DNA of 64,000 bases, from positions 4,517,661-4,581,660 of the forward strand of contig CAADRB010000002.1 in the NCBI GenBank assembly GCA_900708905.1. The letters are read 5' to 3'. This document shows positions 54,540 to 63,941 of this stretch, piece by piece. The position numbers and the translations under genes were made by a program. The stretch's first letter is position 1. Each line of letters begins with the position of its first letter. The notes below the pieces were generated by a model. It ran no database searches, was not told the origin of the DNA, and saw only the letters and a list, made by a program, of their open reading frames with translations. Origin of the DNA: Hymenolepis diminuta. Lineage: Eukaryota > Platyhelminthes > Cestoda > Cyclophyllidea > Hymenolepididae.

Positions 54540-55560
54540 TCGATTATTGTGTCGCGTACTGGGAACGGAGATGGTTTTGATGCATCCAAGTTTGGCCATC
54601 AACAACCACTTCATACATCACGCTACATTGCGGAGTTCTGGTGATACTCTCTGCCCATGTGCCATTCGGTCGATGATTACGCACGTAAACTTTTTTACCG
54701 GCTGCAAAAGTCTTCTTGGTGCATGAAGTTTAATTAGGGAAGGTTTAATCCTTTGGATCATTGTGGATCGCTCTGAGCTTTCGCCCCATTAGATTTTCGG
54801 CAAAACTGTTGTCAGTTAACGCTGCATGCGGCATCCTTCAGTAATTAAAAGGAATGCGTCGAGAATCTCTTCTGTTATCCCTCTCCACGTGACTTCTGAA
54901 GTACCCACTTCAGGGTATTGACGAATCGCCCTACCTGACCATTAGATTGGGCATGATACAGTGGGGAGTAGAAGTGGGTGATATTATGACTTCGGCAAAA
55001 GTCCTAAAAGGTGGTCTATGAGAACTGAGTGTGTTTTTGGTTAGATTGGTCTCAGGTAGTTCGTGAAATAAAAATATATGACGAAGAGTATCAATCAAGA
55101 TGAGAATTATGGTGGACTTTGACGGCATGACTTCGGTCTACTTTGAGCGCGAAGCTATCACGAAAAGATATGAGAAACAATCTAAAGGTTTAGCAAAATC
55201 CAAGTCTATGCAGGACCATGGAATTATAGTTTTAGGCCAGGGATTAAGCTTCTGGTGTGAGGAAAGCTTAGCCGCTTGCTAGCATTCAGAGGATCTTCGT
55301 ACAACCGCATCGATATCCTCTCCACTCCAGGCCAGTATGTAAACATTCTTGCAACAAAGGTCATACAGTTAAAACCCGGATGACTGCTATGGAATTGTTA
55401 TAATACAATTCTTCTATATTATATAATGTTGTAGGAGATCAAGCATATTTATTGGCCTTCGTCAGCACTGAATTTTCAGTTCTTGCGTCTAAAATTTCAG
55501 TTAGAAGTTTGCGTACAGTAGACACTTTTTATGATCCTTAATAGTTGAGTTTTTCCTTCA
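54540..55560 (-). pseudogene. Gypsy integrase remnant
   Basis: In order on the minus strand: QFHSSHPGF (the HxxxH of the HHCC zinc domain, near 55390), MFTYWPGVE (usual YWPG motif), PSKSTIILILIDTLRHIF (core, 55126 downward), FCRSHNITHFYSPLYHAQSN and GQVGRFVNTLKWVLQKSRGE (core end with the QSNGQ motif), and YEVVVDGQTWMHQNHLRSQ (C-terminal segment). At least five stops and several frameshifts interrupt it. Confidence 0.82.
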
Positions 55561-55591
55561 TTACTTTTAACGGACGAGTTCTTAGAGGTAA

Positions 55592-56090
55592 CTAAAGCTT
55601 CGTTTGAAGTGCAGAGACGAAAATGAGACACCTGAACTGTTCCCTCGTTATGGTGCAGAAACCAAATTTATCGCAGTGAAAGTTTATAACACCCACAATG
55701 TCACATAAGTACTCATCATGTTCGATCACAAGTTTGTGGCTGTTAAAGCGCACGTTCGAGAAAGAGAACATCTGGCCTAAAGCTTCTTTCATGACCTGCA
55801 CAGTTTCAGAGCAACTGAATAGAGTAAATTCTTTGGGCAGGATGAATTTTGAGTAGTGCTCACATTTGTCAGGACCCAGCTTTCTGACGGGGCAACGAAC
55901 TCTTGTTTTCTCCCCCCATTTGACAAGATTTAATATGAGCACATAATTGTGTTCACTGTACAATACTTCAAAGAAATTGCCTCACATAGGATCACGAATG
56001 AACTCAGAAAAATTTTCAGTGACATCCTCGTCAGCTGCAAGATCGGGAATTTCAACAGACGCAGGAGGCCTAGCAGAATAAGAACAGAGG
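55592..56090 (-). pseudogene. Gypsy gag remnant
   Basis: The minus strand reads SVEIPDLAADEDV, one in-frame stop near 55982, then FFEVLYSEHN...RKLGPDKCEHYSKFILPKE, the SETVQVMKEALGQMF segment, and FGFCTITREQFRCLIFVSAL. The sequence YxxFILP, ETV, then C.xF....xxEQF+CL+FV.xLQ is typical of helminth and invertebrate Gypsy gag proteins. The open part is 123 codons (55592-55963). The zinc knuckle that should follow is missing. Confidence 0.75.
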
Positions 56091-57907
56091 ACATAGAGGT
56101 AATAAAAGAATCCGCACGTTTGAACCCTCACATTTATCCGAAAGACCTTTTACTTCTACAAATAGACTATTAGACATCTCAAATTATTGCGAAAAATCAA
56201 CTAATTTTGGAAGACTTATATGACTTTTGGTTTCGACATTACAGAAAATGTAAGAGAACATAATTATTGCTTCTCGCCACTCGTTATAGCCTTAGAAGCC
56301 TCCAAAATGGCCAAAATTCCCCAAACTGAATATTAACATGGGATTATGCATTATTTTTACCAGTTCACTTATAATCCTAGTTATTACACTCCGTTTAAAT
56401 GAAAAAATAAAAAAAGTATTTTATGCGTTCGAATTAGGTAAATGGGTGTTCAGTTGATAATAATTTTTTTCTTAATTTGCGAGAAGGTAGAAGCATACTC
56501 AACAGCGTTTACAATGGGGAAAAATCACATACAGTTAGCGAGAGTGTAAAGGAGGGATAGAACAGAGGAGAGGAGTGAGTGAGGTCTTTAATTATCCTAT
56601 GGACAGAGGAAATGCAGTGTTCTAACGGTTTCACGCACTGATTAGAGGGCTGCACACCTCGACAGAAAATATCCTCTCTCGTCTGGAATGTGTAAATGGG
56701 GAAAAGAGTTGGGAGGGGCTAAACAGATTGGTGGGAGATATCGTTTGTCATAGTGATGCTTCCTCTAGTACAAATCACCCTAATTGTCTCACGCCCTCGT
56801 TATACCTACTCCCCTCCCTCTTTTCTACAAGTTTTCCACACTTTTACCTCCTCACCTCACTTTCACCCCTGCTCGTAACTCAAGCATTAAGCAGTGCTTT
56901 GTGTAGATAAGTATCAACATCACCTTTTGTGAATTCGTTGTTATTACAGCTACTTAACACTGCAATTAAGATGACATCCGAATTGGTGAGGGACTGTGAG
57001 AGCTGTAAGATCAGCCTGATACCGCGAGTTTGTTAATGCATCATGCGGAAAATCATCCTGAGGAATAGGGGAGAAAATGCAATTACCTACTTGTGGCAAT
57101 TTCGGAATAACTGTTAAGCGATGAGGAAAGTTATTTTATGGAAATATAAAAAGATCGGTTAAATTTCATTTAATCAACATACGGATATTCTGTTTAATCA
57201 AAATCATTTGTCAATTTGAGTGAAATTTTATTCATATAACTGCTTAATGCTTCCAATATTTTGTTGTTAAGTATTGTTCTCTTTCCTTTAATTAAGAATG
57301 TATTCGGTTTCAAGCAGTCTCGGCGTATATTAGTCAATAAAAAAATTGGATGCTGGATCTCAAAAAGCGATAGAAGGTTGAGCCTATTCAATAAATGAGG
57401 TCACTTCATCCACTTAGTGAAATGTAATGACAAGACTTAAATCAGTATTTGTTTGACACAAATGAAAGAGAATACGTGAGACTCGTAGTCATCGCTCAAA
57501 CTTGATTTTTGGTTTGGCGATGTCTCACGATATCAAGATACAATTACAAAATAGAAAAAACTTTCCTCTGTGTCATTATATCGGATATACTCGCCTAGAG
57601 GAAGAAGTTGGAGAACACTGAAAGTTGATATTTAGAGTGACACTAAGCAGAGTTTTTCTATAACATCGAAAGCAAATAATTTATTAAATTGACTAACAAA
57701 CTATTTGAAAGGTGATCATTTTGCAGATTTTTTAGAAATCAAATGCGCTAACCTTTTATATGACTACTAACCAAACGCTAATCGAAATTAGCCCAACAGA
57801 CGGCATACAGTAGTTTTAAAATGCTACTTAAATTTGCAAGTAGAGTAGTGCACCAGAGGCCTTTTAAAGCAATATCTTGCTTAAAAAAAGAGAATTCAAA
57901 ATTATGC
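56091..57907. other. Intergenic region between the Gypsy remnant and the DOCK 3' end
   Basis: AT-rich with one GC-richer island (56550-56900). Nothing coding seen. The DOCK 3' UTR should end in its right part. Confidence 0.6.
56550..56900. other. GC-richer island downstream of the DOCK gene
   Basis: Pyrimidine-rich plus strand (CTCCCCTCCC, CCTCACCTCAC) next to a GAGAG-rich stretch. The small open frame at 56728-56910 follows the composition. Confidence 0.25.
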
Positions 57908-57913
57908 TTTAAT
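57908..57913 (-). terminator. Candidate poly(A) signal ATTAAA of the DOCK gene
   Basis: ATTAAA, the common variant of AATAAA, lies on the minus strand about 40 nt after the DOCK stop codon. Such hexamers are frequent by chance in AT-rich DNA. Position is the main support. Confidence 0.3.
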
Positions 57914-57951
57914 AAATATTGAGATACAAAATCAGCTTGATCAAATACGAA

Positions 57952-58117
57952 TTAAAAGATTGTTGATACAGGAGCGAGGTCGTTAAAGGATACTGGAGGT
58001 TTCAATAAGGATTCCATTTGGAGTTTGATTTGAACAAAATTACGTTCAAGTTCACGCTGGTACTCCTCCTGATCTTGACTAATTAGTTGGCGACTCAACC
58101 TCACTGCTTCTTGTGAT
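57952..58117 (-). CDS. DOCK6/7/8: DOCK terminal exon E15 with stop codon
   Basis: Acceptor is accctttttcag at 58118. The first base completes an Ile codon. The peptide [20 protein letters not shown] then RELERNF matches the family tail ([16 protein letters not shown]), and a short Pro/Ser tail ends at TAA (57952-57954). Confidence 0.93.
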
Positions 58118-61100
58118 CTGAAAAAGGGTAATATAGAAAGGAACCGGTCAAATTCTGTTGAAATTCAAAGGGATGTTTATATTTCATTTTAATATAATTG
58201 AGAATAGTAAGCTTATTAACATAACAGAAAATGAAAACTGATTAATAAGTAAAAAAGGGATCCTTTAATGTAGTAAATAAGTTGTTGTCTCTTATTTTAT
58301 GTCATCCAAACAACTAAATGTTTCCATGTGACTTACATTTTTAGAAATTCTTTCAAACATAGCCGAAGTTCGTTTTGATTGTCCTCGGATATATCGGTAG
58401 AACCATCAGAAACTTTTTTGATGTCAGAGGAGAGTGGCGAATCCCGTTTGTTCAGAAAAGAATTAGCTACTCCAAGAGGTCCCTGGTTTACAGTTGTACT
58501 AACACAACCCTAGAACAAACAGAATACCACCACTCCTTTTCATATCAATAAGTAAAACATTGCCCTGAATTAGATTCGCTTGATTTGTTCAGAATAAGAT
58601 TTACAAAGCTAAAATAGATATTACATGTTTCCAAAATGTCAGAGAGGTAGATGCAACAGCTATTTTCAGCAACTATATTATCTTTAAAGCATTATGGTAC
58701 CTTGTATCTAATACATAATTGGGTAAAACTTTCTTTTTGAGCTCCCTTTATTTCTAAACGCTCGAATTAATTCCTCTACAGTGATACCAAGCATGTTACT
58801 ACTGAAGAATTGAAAGCAAGCCAACAATCTAATATGCACGTCGGAAAGCAGCCTAACTAACTAACATCGATGCGGAACGTGGACTTCACGTCTCTTGCTG
58901 AGTCAGAAGTTAATGGTCATTGTGGTAAGTCGATTCCTTATGCTTTCTTAGTCCATATTTCCATCTCTCATACACCATATAGACTATGGGTCCTTTCAAA
59001 TTAACTTGCTTTCTGAAAGATGTATCTCATTAATGACTTATTTGGAGCACGCTTCCTATGCATGTCTTAATCTCTTCTCACGCCACTAACCGCTCATGCT
59101 CGATGAGTCATCCTTGTACTTTCTGTACGACCATTAATTATAGAATTATTAGATTCATAATGCAGTTGGGATAAGCACCATTAAGGCGTGCTTTCGAGGG
59201 CTCGCATTTATCATTTACTACAATGGTTCAAAAAAACTTCGGCCGTATGGGTGAGAGAATATTTCATACATTGAATAATAGGAATAGAGCTTACCTGGAT
59301 GACCATCTGAAGAAACTTTGCATCAGGAGGATCGGCATTGATCGCCACTGAAAGTTGCTGATTGCGTTTGGCAACATCTTCCAGTGCCACTTCAATGGGC
59401 GAAAGGATCACTTCTTTTCGTGAGATAACAGGAAGACGTGTACTAAGATAAGGAAAAGTTCGGGGTACTCTCAGAATAACTTTCCTTTTATATTGTTCAG
59501 AAATATTCCCGTGTGCTGAACCCTTTTGTGTAAACGGTGTGACCATCACGAATCGTTCTAGAAGATAATTAGTTATTTAGTTTCACTCACGGATTCCGTA
59601 GTTCCGTTCAGTTTCACTCTTTCTCTTTCGAATCTCGAATTCTTCCAAATATGGCTCAACGTAGGTTATTTGTAGGTAAGCCTTAAGAAACGAAATTGTT
59701 TGTTAGAAACGCGCACTTCTATTAGGAAGGAAGTATAACTGAATTTACGGTTGTATCACAGAGATTCTCGGCAACAACTGGTTTTGAATCCTTTATAATT
59801 TCAACCGGTTTCCCTCCTAGTTGGTTGGAATAGTACTCCTGTAGTCTAGCTGTTATTTCAGAAAGCTTAGTCAAAGGTGCTTCTTTATAAATATACTCTT
59901 TTCTATCTTGGTCACCAAAAAGGCTACCGTAAAATCCGACTCGAAAGTAAGCACCGAAAAGGCGATGTGAATGCTGGAAAGAACAGACTAAATAAGTAGT
60001 ACTATTTGTATAAATTAAGTAAAGCCTGCAATCCAATTTACAGTGGATTCACCGTATGATTCTCCGAGGAGTCTATTTATCTTGTTTAAGCTGTCCTGCT
60101 CACCGACAGCATATAGCATCGGCATGATCCATTCACAAACGGGTGGTATCAATTCAATTTGTTCAGCCAAGTGGAAACATTTGGCAATCTTTTCTACCAA
60201 CTCAGAGAAACGTTTGGCCACTGTTCCAGTGGTCATTTTCCGTTGGCTTTGTTCATCGGACATCGTGAAAGGAACTGGTAAACCAACTGCATGTTCTAGA
60301 GCCGATTCTTCGAGAACATTCGGAATGGATAATTGACGAGCCATAGCGTCAACACCTTCTGAGAGATTAATTGGAAGGGAGACACTTTTTCTACTCACTA
60401 TCTGCTCAACATCAATTGCAAGGATATGTAGAAGTGTTTGAGCGGCCTCTGCAGGTTGTTTAAACTATTAAAATAATTACAAAGGGGAATCAAAATTTTA
60501 TAAATAATGCAATGGGTGCATTTACGAGGAAGCATACAAGGAGATGGACTTCCGTTAAACGTAGGAGCCAATACTGTCTCAATTCTGGGACGAGACGACA
60601 GGCAGATGCTAGTTCGACAAGTATCTCAATAATGCAATGCTGGTGTTCTTTTTCTACCGTCTGTGATCCGGATGAATTCCTTTGCAGCTCGTCCAACTTG
60701 ATAAGACAGTCTGTAATGGTCTATATATAAAAATCGATTAAGTTGTATTGGTACTTAAATTAATTAAGTAGCCCGATTACCTGCGAATCATACACAGTTG
60801 CACTGATTTGACCTCTCAACCCAGTATCCGGTGCATGTTGATTAATATAATCTAATGCAAATCGTATGGCATTTATTTGTTTCTGGCGTTTAGCATCCTG
60901 GGACACGTTTGAATGATTAGCAGCATACTTCTTCAAGACATCGAAACAGATCGGAAGATGTGCTCTAGCCATCAAAAGCCGATTATTTATGGAAGTAGAC
61001 GGAGGCGGAATAAGCGGATCTTCGTCAAAACTGGCTTGTGGAAGCCTTCGATCCTGAATGAGGATAGTGAATAGACGAACCCAGGAAATTGGAGCATTAA

Positions 61101-63941
61101 GAGACTCTGAGTATTCAGAAAGACAATCATCGATGATATCTAGACGCCGGAGTAACCAGGAAGGTGATGAAAACGGTTCAGGAGATAGATCTTTGGGAGC
61201 AAGATGAGTGTGAAGGGCCAGAACCATGTAACTGTTTGTGTGATAGAGATGCTGAAACAGTCGAATAAAAGTGGAATATAATACAGGTGCAGATATTTCG
61301 CCATATAAGAGCAAATTGGTCATGAATATGTTACTTTAAAATGCATCAGGTTTACAAATTCCTTGATAGTCAAGTGGAAAATTTTAATCATATTTAATCT
61401 TCCGATCACAAAATATGAAAATGATGGCGTTTGCTTGATTCGGTAGATTAAGTAACTATTTAGTTTTGCTTGTTAGCAACTTGATAAATTATTCAGCCAC
61501 CCAAAATTGTCAGTTTATGCAAAATAATGCAAAAGTACATAGGGTAACATTGTTGTAAAGGAATGATTCTTATTCTTAAAAGTAGCTCTCGACCAATCTC
61601 TGTTCTTTTATTAAGTATTTTACAAATTAGTGGTGTGATTTCGTAGAATAACTAGTAACTTACACCGCGTATTTTGTGATTCCATTGAAAAATGAAGAAG
61701 AGAGCAGCGTTGGAAATTTCTCTGATTTTAATCAGCGGTGAAAGTGAATGGGAGAGAAGCACCCGATACAAAGAAAATGTCGTCACTGCTGCCGCTTCGT
61801 CCAAGAAATATGTTGGAAACTTCAGGTAAAAATATGGTTTATTTGTTAAGGTTGCTTCTTAAAAGAATGCTGGAAAACTATAAAATGACTTTGATAAAGG
61901 TACTTCAAAATGCAATTGTAAAGGAACTTCAACATGTACTTTTGAATATTAATTCATTTTGTATTAACTTACCTTGGAAAGCAAGTTGGAAACTCCGCAA
62001 CATAGAAGGCGAAACGTCTTTTTGCATTGTGGCATACTGAGGCCGAAAATGTAAGCTCTCGCCACACTTCCAATGAGCCGGCTGACTGATGCATTCTCTT
62101 CCGCCTTCTCTTTATTCTCCTTGTTTAAAGACGGATTACAATAAACCTAACAGAAAATGCTATCATTAGATATATTTGAACTTACGTCAGCGATAAGATC
62201 TAGTGTTCTGCCCACGATGGAAGTGACGTAAAGGTTGAGCAATTTTGTCCTTTCCCGTTGCTTAGCTAGTTTGGTGTTTGAAGATTCAAAAGAATCTAGT
62301 CTTTTGGTTTGGTAAAACCCAGTATTTGAAATATCTGTAATGGTGGAACAAGTCGTCATTATCTTAATACAAAAGTATTAGATATTTTTGTTATATAACT
62401 AATGACTAAAATATTAATAAGTAAGCTTACTCAAAATATAACCAACATATTGAAAAAACTCACCACTTTCTATAGTGGATTCTTTTGAAATGTCTGTTTC
62501 GCCCTAAAATCAAACAAAAAGAAAGTACGAAAGAAATACGGTTTAATAGTCTTCATTATATGTGATCTCAGTCGTTATATAATAAGGTGGTTAATTTTTT
62601 GGTAAACTGATTTGATTATTTCAATTAAGCATGAATAATTTTTCCTGTTAACATACGAATAGTCATAAGCATGCGCATCAAGTAATGTGTCCCTCCTCTA
62701 CCACTGGTTCAAAAGGATGGAGCTTCACAGAGTTGTTCTATCTCTCATTAACTTCTTTATCGATAAATAAGTATTTGTCAAATGGTTTACTTTCATGCAT
62801 TCTATGCTAATGAATTCGAATTCCCAAGTATACCATGGACATACCGAGTACTCAAAGTGTCCGAGAGCCATAACGAGCAATGCAACGATGCCTCTTATTA
62901 CTTGAATACCAGCATTAGCGAGCCAACATTTCAGAATATCCTGTTGAGTGTTTTGCAGAATCCACAGTACTTCCACTAGGATCAGTTTCCTAATATTTTC
63001 GCTGAACGGACAGCTTGTCTCATTGGATATCAAGAAGGAAGCTGGTGGAATGAGACCATAGATCCAAGCTTTGGAAGCACGTTTCGAAGTGCTATAGCCC
63101 TGTGGTATGGTAAAGCTTGACTGCTGTTCTGTCGGAGCTGGGGTTACTGAGCCTCTACGACCCATCTAAAATAAAAATCCGTGATTTACTAGAAGCATTT
63201 CCCTACTTAAAGAAAACTCATGTCGTGGCTGAGAAGGCTTACTCTTTTGACCCTCTCTTTTGCGGATATTGACGCTAATATCCATCCTGATCGTTTCATT
63301 GCTCCTCCACTAGCGTTTCCGTTTTTCTGAGACTCTAAAAGAGCAACCACTTTTTCAATCTCCCTAGATTCCTGTTCCTGCTTCTCTAAGTTGTGGTACC
63401 AACTTCCGTACATGGTAGACACTTGGTCGCAAGCGATGCTGAGAAAGGGCAAGTAAAGAGACCCAACGTTACGGATTTCCAATGACGAACCTTCCAATTC
63501 GTGAATACTCAGCAGAGAACAGAAGGTATCAAGTGAGGTTTCTGAAAGAACGGGATCCCTAGAAACAAAGTAGGAATCGATAGGTTTCAGTTCATAGGAA
63601 CATCACCAAGCTTACGAATGCTGAAGACATGCATAGATTTCGCTGAGTAGAACAGCCGGCAAGAAATGGAGTTTCTGGTAGGCTGATCCAGTTAAAATAT
63701 CAGAATTTGATTTGCGAGGTTCGAAGAATTCCGTTTTACTAATAATATTCATGTCTGACGGTATGTGGTCAGGGTCAGGAAGGTTTATCTCTAAGTACTC
63801 TGGAGCAGCTGAAACAATTTGAAGCATCTCAAGTTTTAAGACCTCAAGATTTCGAATCTTTTCGACATTTGGTGGAGATATAAGCCCATCTTCTGTGCTT
63901 TCTATTTTTGGTGGTAAACATTCTTTTATTGAACTGTTAAT
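57952..63941 (-). CDS. DOCK6/7/8: DOCK6/7/8-type (DOCK-C) guanine nucleotide exchange factor, 3' part of gene, 16 exons
   Basis: Family role (known): DOCK proteins activate Rac/Cdc42 GTPases through the C-terminal DHR-2 domain and so steer actin, polarity and migration. Seen: 16 exons join in one frame, 63616-63941, 63243-63558, 62845-63165, 62464-62503, 62186-62334, 61973-62146, 61664-61819, 61549-61574, 60781-61333, 60526-60720, 60042-60464, 59749-59973, 59591-59681, 59295-59557, 58337-58509 and 57952-58117. They total 3597 nt, or 1198 codons plus TAA. Landmarks are LYLPFL (E2), [12 protein letters not shown] (E3), [10 protein letters not shown] across E6/E7, [10 protein letters not shown] (E10), [13 protein letters not shown] and EIIKDSKPV (E11), [12 protein letters not shown] (E12), [10 protein letters not shown] (E13), [11 protein letters not shown] (E14) and [12 protein letters not shown] (E15). 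These align best with DOCK6/7/8 rather than DOCK1-5 or DOCK9-11. DHR-2 covers about residues 735-1190 of this part. The DHR-1 domain and N-terminus must lie to the right of the window. The C-terminus ends about 26 residues after the YQRELERNF block, so it looks shorter than my recollection of vertebrate DOCK7. Choosing among DOCK6, 7 and 8 is not possible. Confidence 0.93.
58337..58509 (-). CDS. DOCK6/7/8: DOCK exon E14 (DHR-2 lobe C with nucleotide-sensor loop)
   Basis: Acceptor is gtttgttctag at 58510; donor is AAAAAT/gtaagt at 58336. The 173 nt begin [19 protein letters not shown], matching [19 protein letters not shown]. In the family this segment holds the helix insert whose valine senses the bound nucleotide and Mg2+ and promotes GDP release; valines are kept here. 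[10 protein letters not shown] follows. Confidence 0.94.
58510..59294 (-). other. DOCK intron between E13 and E14 (785 nt)
   Basis: This is the longest intron of the DOCK part shown; the others run from about 60 to 340 nt. No conserved coding segment or clear repeat was seen in it on either strand. Confidence 0.6.
59295..59557 (-). CDS. DOCK6/7/8: DOCK exon E13 (DHR-2 lobe B/C)
   Basis: Acceptor is ttatcttctag at 59558; donor is ATCCAG/gtaagc at 59294. The 263 nt encode [55 protein letters not shown] and [13 protein letters not shown]. Each is in the same order and register as DOCK6/7/8. Confidence 0.95.
59591..59681 (-). CDS. DOCK6/7/8: DOCK exon E12 (DHR-2 lobe B)
   Basis: Acceptor is tttcttaag at 59682; donor is GGAATCC/gtgagt at 59590. 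The 91 nt encode [20 protein letters not shown] and NYGI, matching the family block [20 protein letters not shown]...NYNLRRF. One base carries into E13. Confidence 0.93.
59749..59973 (-). CDS. DOCK6/7/8: DOCK exon E11 (DHR-2 lobe B)
   Basis: Acceptor is gttctttccag at 59974; donor is ACAACC/gtaaat at 59748. The 225 nt are phase 0. [39 protein letters not shown] and [10 protein letters not shown] are near-identical to the most conserved DHR-2 block of DOCK6/7/8. Confidence 0.96.
60042..60464 (-). CDS. DOCK6/7/8: DOCK exon E10 (DHR-2 lobe A)
   Basis: Acceptor is ttttaatag at 60465; donor is TCCACT/gtaaat at 60041. The 423 nt are phase 0. [19 protein letters not shown] matches the family helix HAEAAQCLVHSAALVAEYL, and [10 protein letters not shown] matches ISSNVLEESAV. 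The end, [20 protein letters not shown], fits the helical repeat before lobe B. Confidence 0.92.
60526..60720 (-). CDS. DOCK6/7/8: DOCK exon E9 (entry to DHR-2)
   Basis: Acceptor is tatatatag at 60721; donor is TTCCTC/gtaaat at 60525. The 195 nt are phase 0. [12 protein letters not shown]...[20 protein letters not shown] and [16 protein letters not shown] correspond to [43 protein letters not shown], the start of DHR-2 lobe A. A second AG (ccattacag at 60711) would break the frame. Confidence 0.86.
60781..61333 (-). CDS. DOCK6/7/8: DOCK exon E8 (expanded linker before DHR-2)
   Basis: Acceptor gcattttaaag at 61334 is the only AG after an in-frame TAA; donor is TCGCAG/gtaatc at 60780. The 553 nt encode [19 protein letters not shown], then about 150 residues without clear family matches ([29 protein letters not shown]). 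This makes the stretch between the VKMQVTMSL block and DHR-2 clearly longer than I recall for vertebrate DOCK7. Confidence 0.85.
61549..61574 (-). CDS. DOCK6/7/8: DOCK micro-exon E7b (26 nt, or 20 nt with the alternative acceptor)
   Basis: Without it E7 (ends phase 0) cannot join E8 (needs two bases before it). Between acceptor cttttaag (61575) and donor CAACAAT/gttacc (61548) lie 26 nt; a second AG six bases on (61570-61569) gives 20 nt. Both lengths start at phase 0 and leave exactly 2 nt. The joined peptide GN(KN)[14 protein letters not shown] restores the family block GNNFARVKMQVTMSL. The donor is weak. The model rests on frame and homology, not transcript data. Confidence 0.6.
61664..61819 (-). 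CDS. DOCK6/7/8: DOCK exon E7
   Basis: Acceptor is acctgaag at 61820; donor is CGCGGT/gtaagt at 61663. The 156 nt (52 codons) are phase 0. The peptide [10 protein letters not shown]...[20 protein letters not shown]...FFIFQW follows the family order [11 protein letters not shown]...[28 protein letters not shown] closely. A plus-strand open stretch at 61738-62040 overlaps it and is a shadow. Confidence 0.85.
61973..62146 (-). CDS. DOCK6/7/8: DOCK exon E6
   Basis: Acceptor is ttttctgttag at 62147; donor is TCCAAG/gtaagt at 61972, a consensus donor. The 174 nt are phase 0 and the other two frames are closed by stops. It ends [18 protein letters not shown], which joins FPTYFLDE of the next exon to give the family block ([21 protein letters not shown]). 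Confidence 0.85.
62186..62334 (-). CDS. DOCK6/7/8: DOCK exon E5
   Basis: Acceptor is ccattacag at 62335; donor is GCTGAC/gtaagt at 62185. The 149 nt begin with two bases completing a codon from E4. The peptide ends [19 protein letters not shown], corresponding loosely to the family helix reading LATEANLIILDTLEIVV. The upstream ATG at 62359 belongs to the intron in this model. Confidence 0.78.
62464..62503 (-). CDS. DOCK6/7/8: DOCK exon E4 (40-nt small exon)
   Basis: A 40-nt exon lies between gattttag (62504) and AAAGTG/gtgagt (62463). It reads [13 protein letters not shown] and leaves one base, which pairs with the two bases starting E5. Phases therefore close on both sides. The peptide is a Ser/Thr/acidic linker with no conserved motif, so support is by splice sites and frame only. 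Confidence 0.7.
62845..63165 (-). CDS. DOCK6/7/8: DOCK exon E3
   Basis: Acceptor is tttttattttag just before 63165; donor is TACTCG/gtatgt at 62844. The 321 nt are phase 0 at both ends. The first half is a low-complexity Ser/Thr/Pro linker. The second half, [20 protein letters not shown] and [20 protein letters not shown], matches the family block SSRSLLICLLWVLKNADE...W, and GHFEYS matches SCFEYKG. Confidence 0.9.
63243..63558 (-). CDS. DOCK6/7/8: DOCK exon E2
   Basis: Acceptor is tttgtttctag at 63559; donor is AAAAGA/gtaagc at 63242. The first base completes a serine codon from E1. It encodes [20 protein letters not shown], matching the family block (ARVAMLYLPLIGII...VPQLYD), then a charged, helix-prone stretch ([19 protein letters not shown]). 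The 316 nt end at phase 0. Confidence 0.87.
63616..63941 (-). CDS. DOCK6/7/8: DOCK exon E1 of this window (armadillo-like middle region)
   Basis: Acceptor is a pyrimidine-rich stretch ending caatag at 63942; donor is CATTC/gtaagc at 63615. The frame is open for 326 nt, starts at phase 0 and leaves 2 nt. It contains [12 protein letters not shown] followed by [13 protein letters not shown], which corresponds to the DOCK7 block reading LRLDFLRIIC...LNLP, then [15 protein letters not shown]. Upstream (63942-64000) no further exon is certain; GC/gtaaat near 63990 could be the donor of the preceding one. Confidence 0.85.

Larger units (their letters stand above)
54540..56090 (-). mobile_element. 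Decayed Ty3/Gypsy LTR-retrotransposon: gag remnant joined to integrase remnant
   Basis: Two domains of one Gypsy-like polyprotein are recognisable on the minus strand in the expected order, both broken by stops and frameshifts. A gag part covers about 55592-56090. An integrase part covers about 54540-55560. The region that should lie between them (nucleocapsid knuckles, protease, reverse transcriptase, RNase H, some 2.5 kb in intact relatives) is absent. Long terminal repeats were not recognised. It is a non-autonomous fossil, about 1.9 kb downstream of the DOCK stop codon. It is an endogenous transposon remnant and shows no intact frame. Confidence 0.8.

Noticed and set aside
55949..56173. 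Plus-strand open frame of 74 codons
   Set aside because: Antisense to the recognisable Gypsy gag remnant.
61324..61333. ATG at 61323 as a separate start codon
   Set aside because: The frame continues the conserved DOCK block and joins upstream exons through the micro-exon, so this methionine is internal.
61738..62040. 100-codon plus-strand frame overlapping the DOCK gene
   Set aside because: It lies antisense to exons E6 and E7, which have strong homology and splice support.
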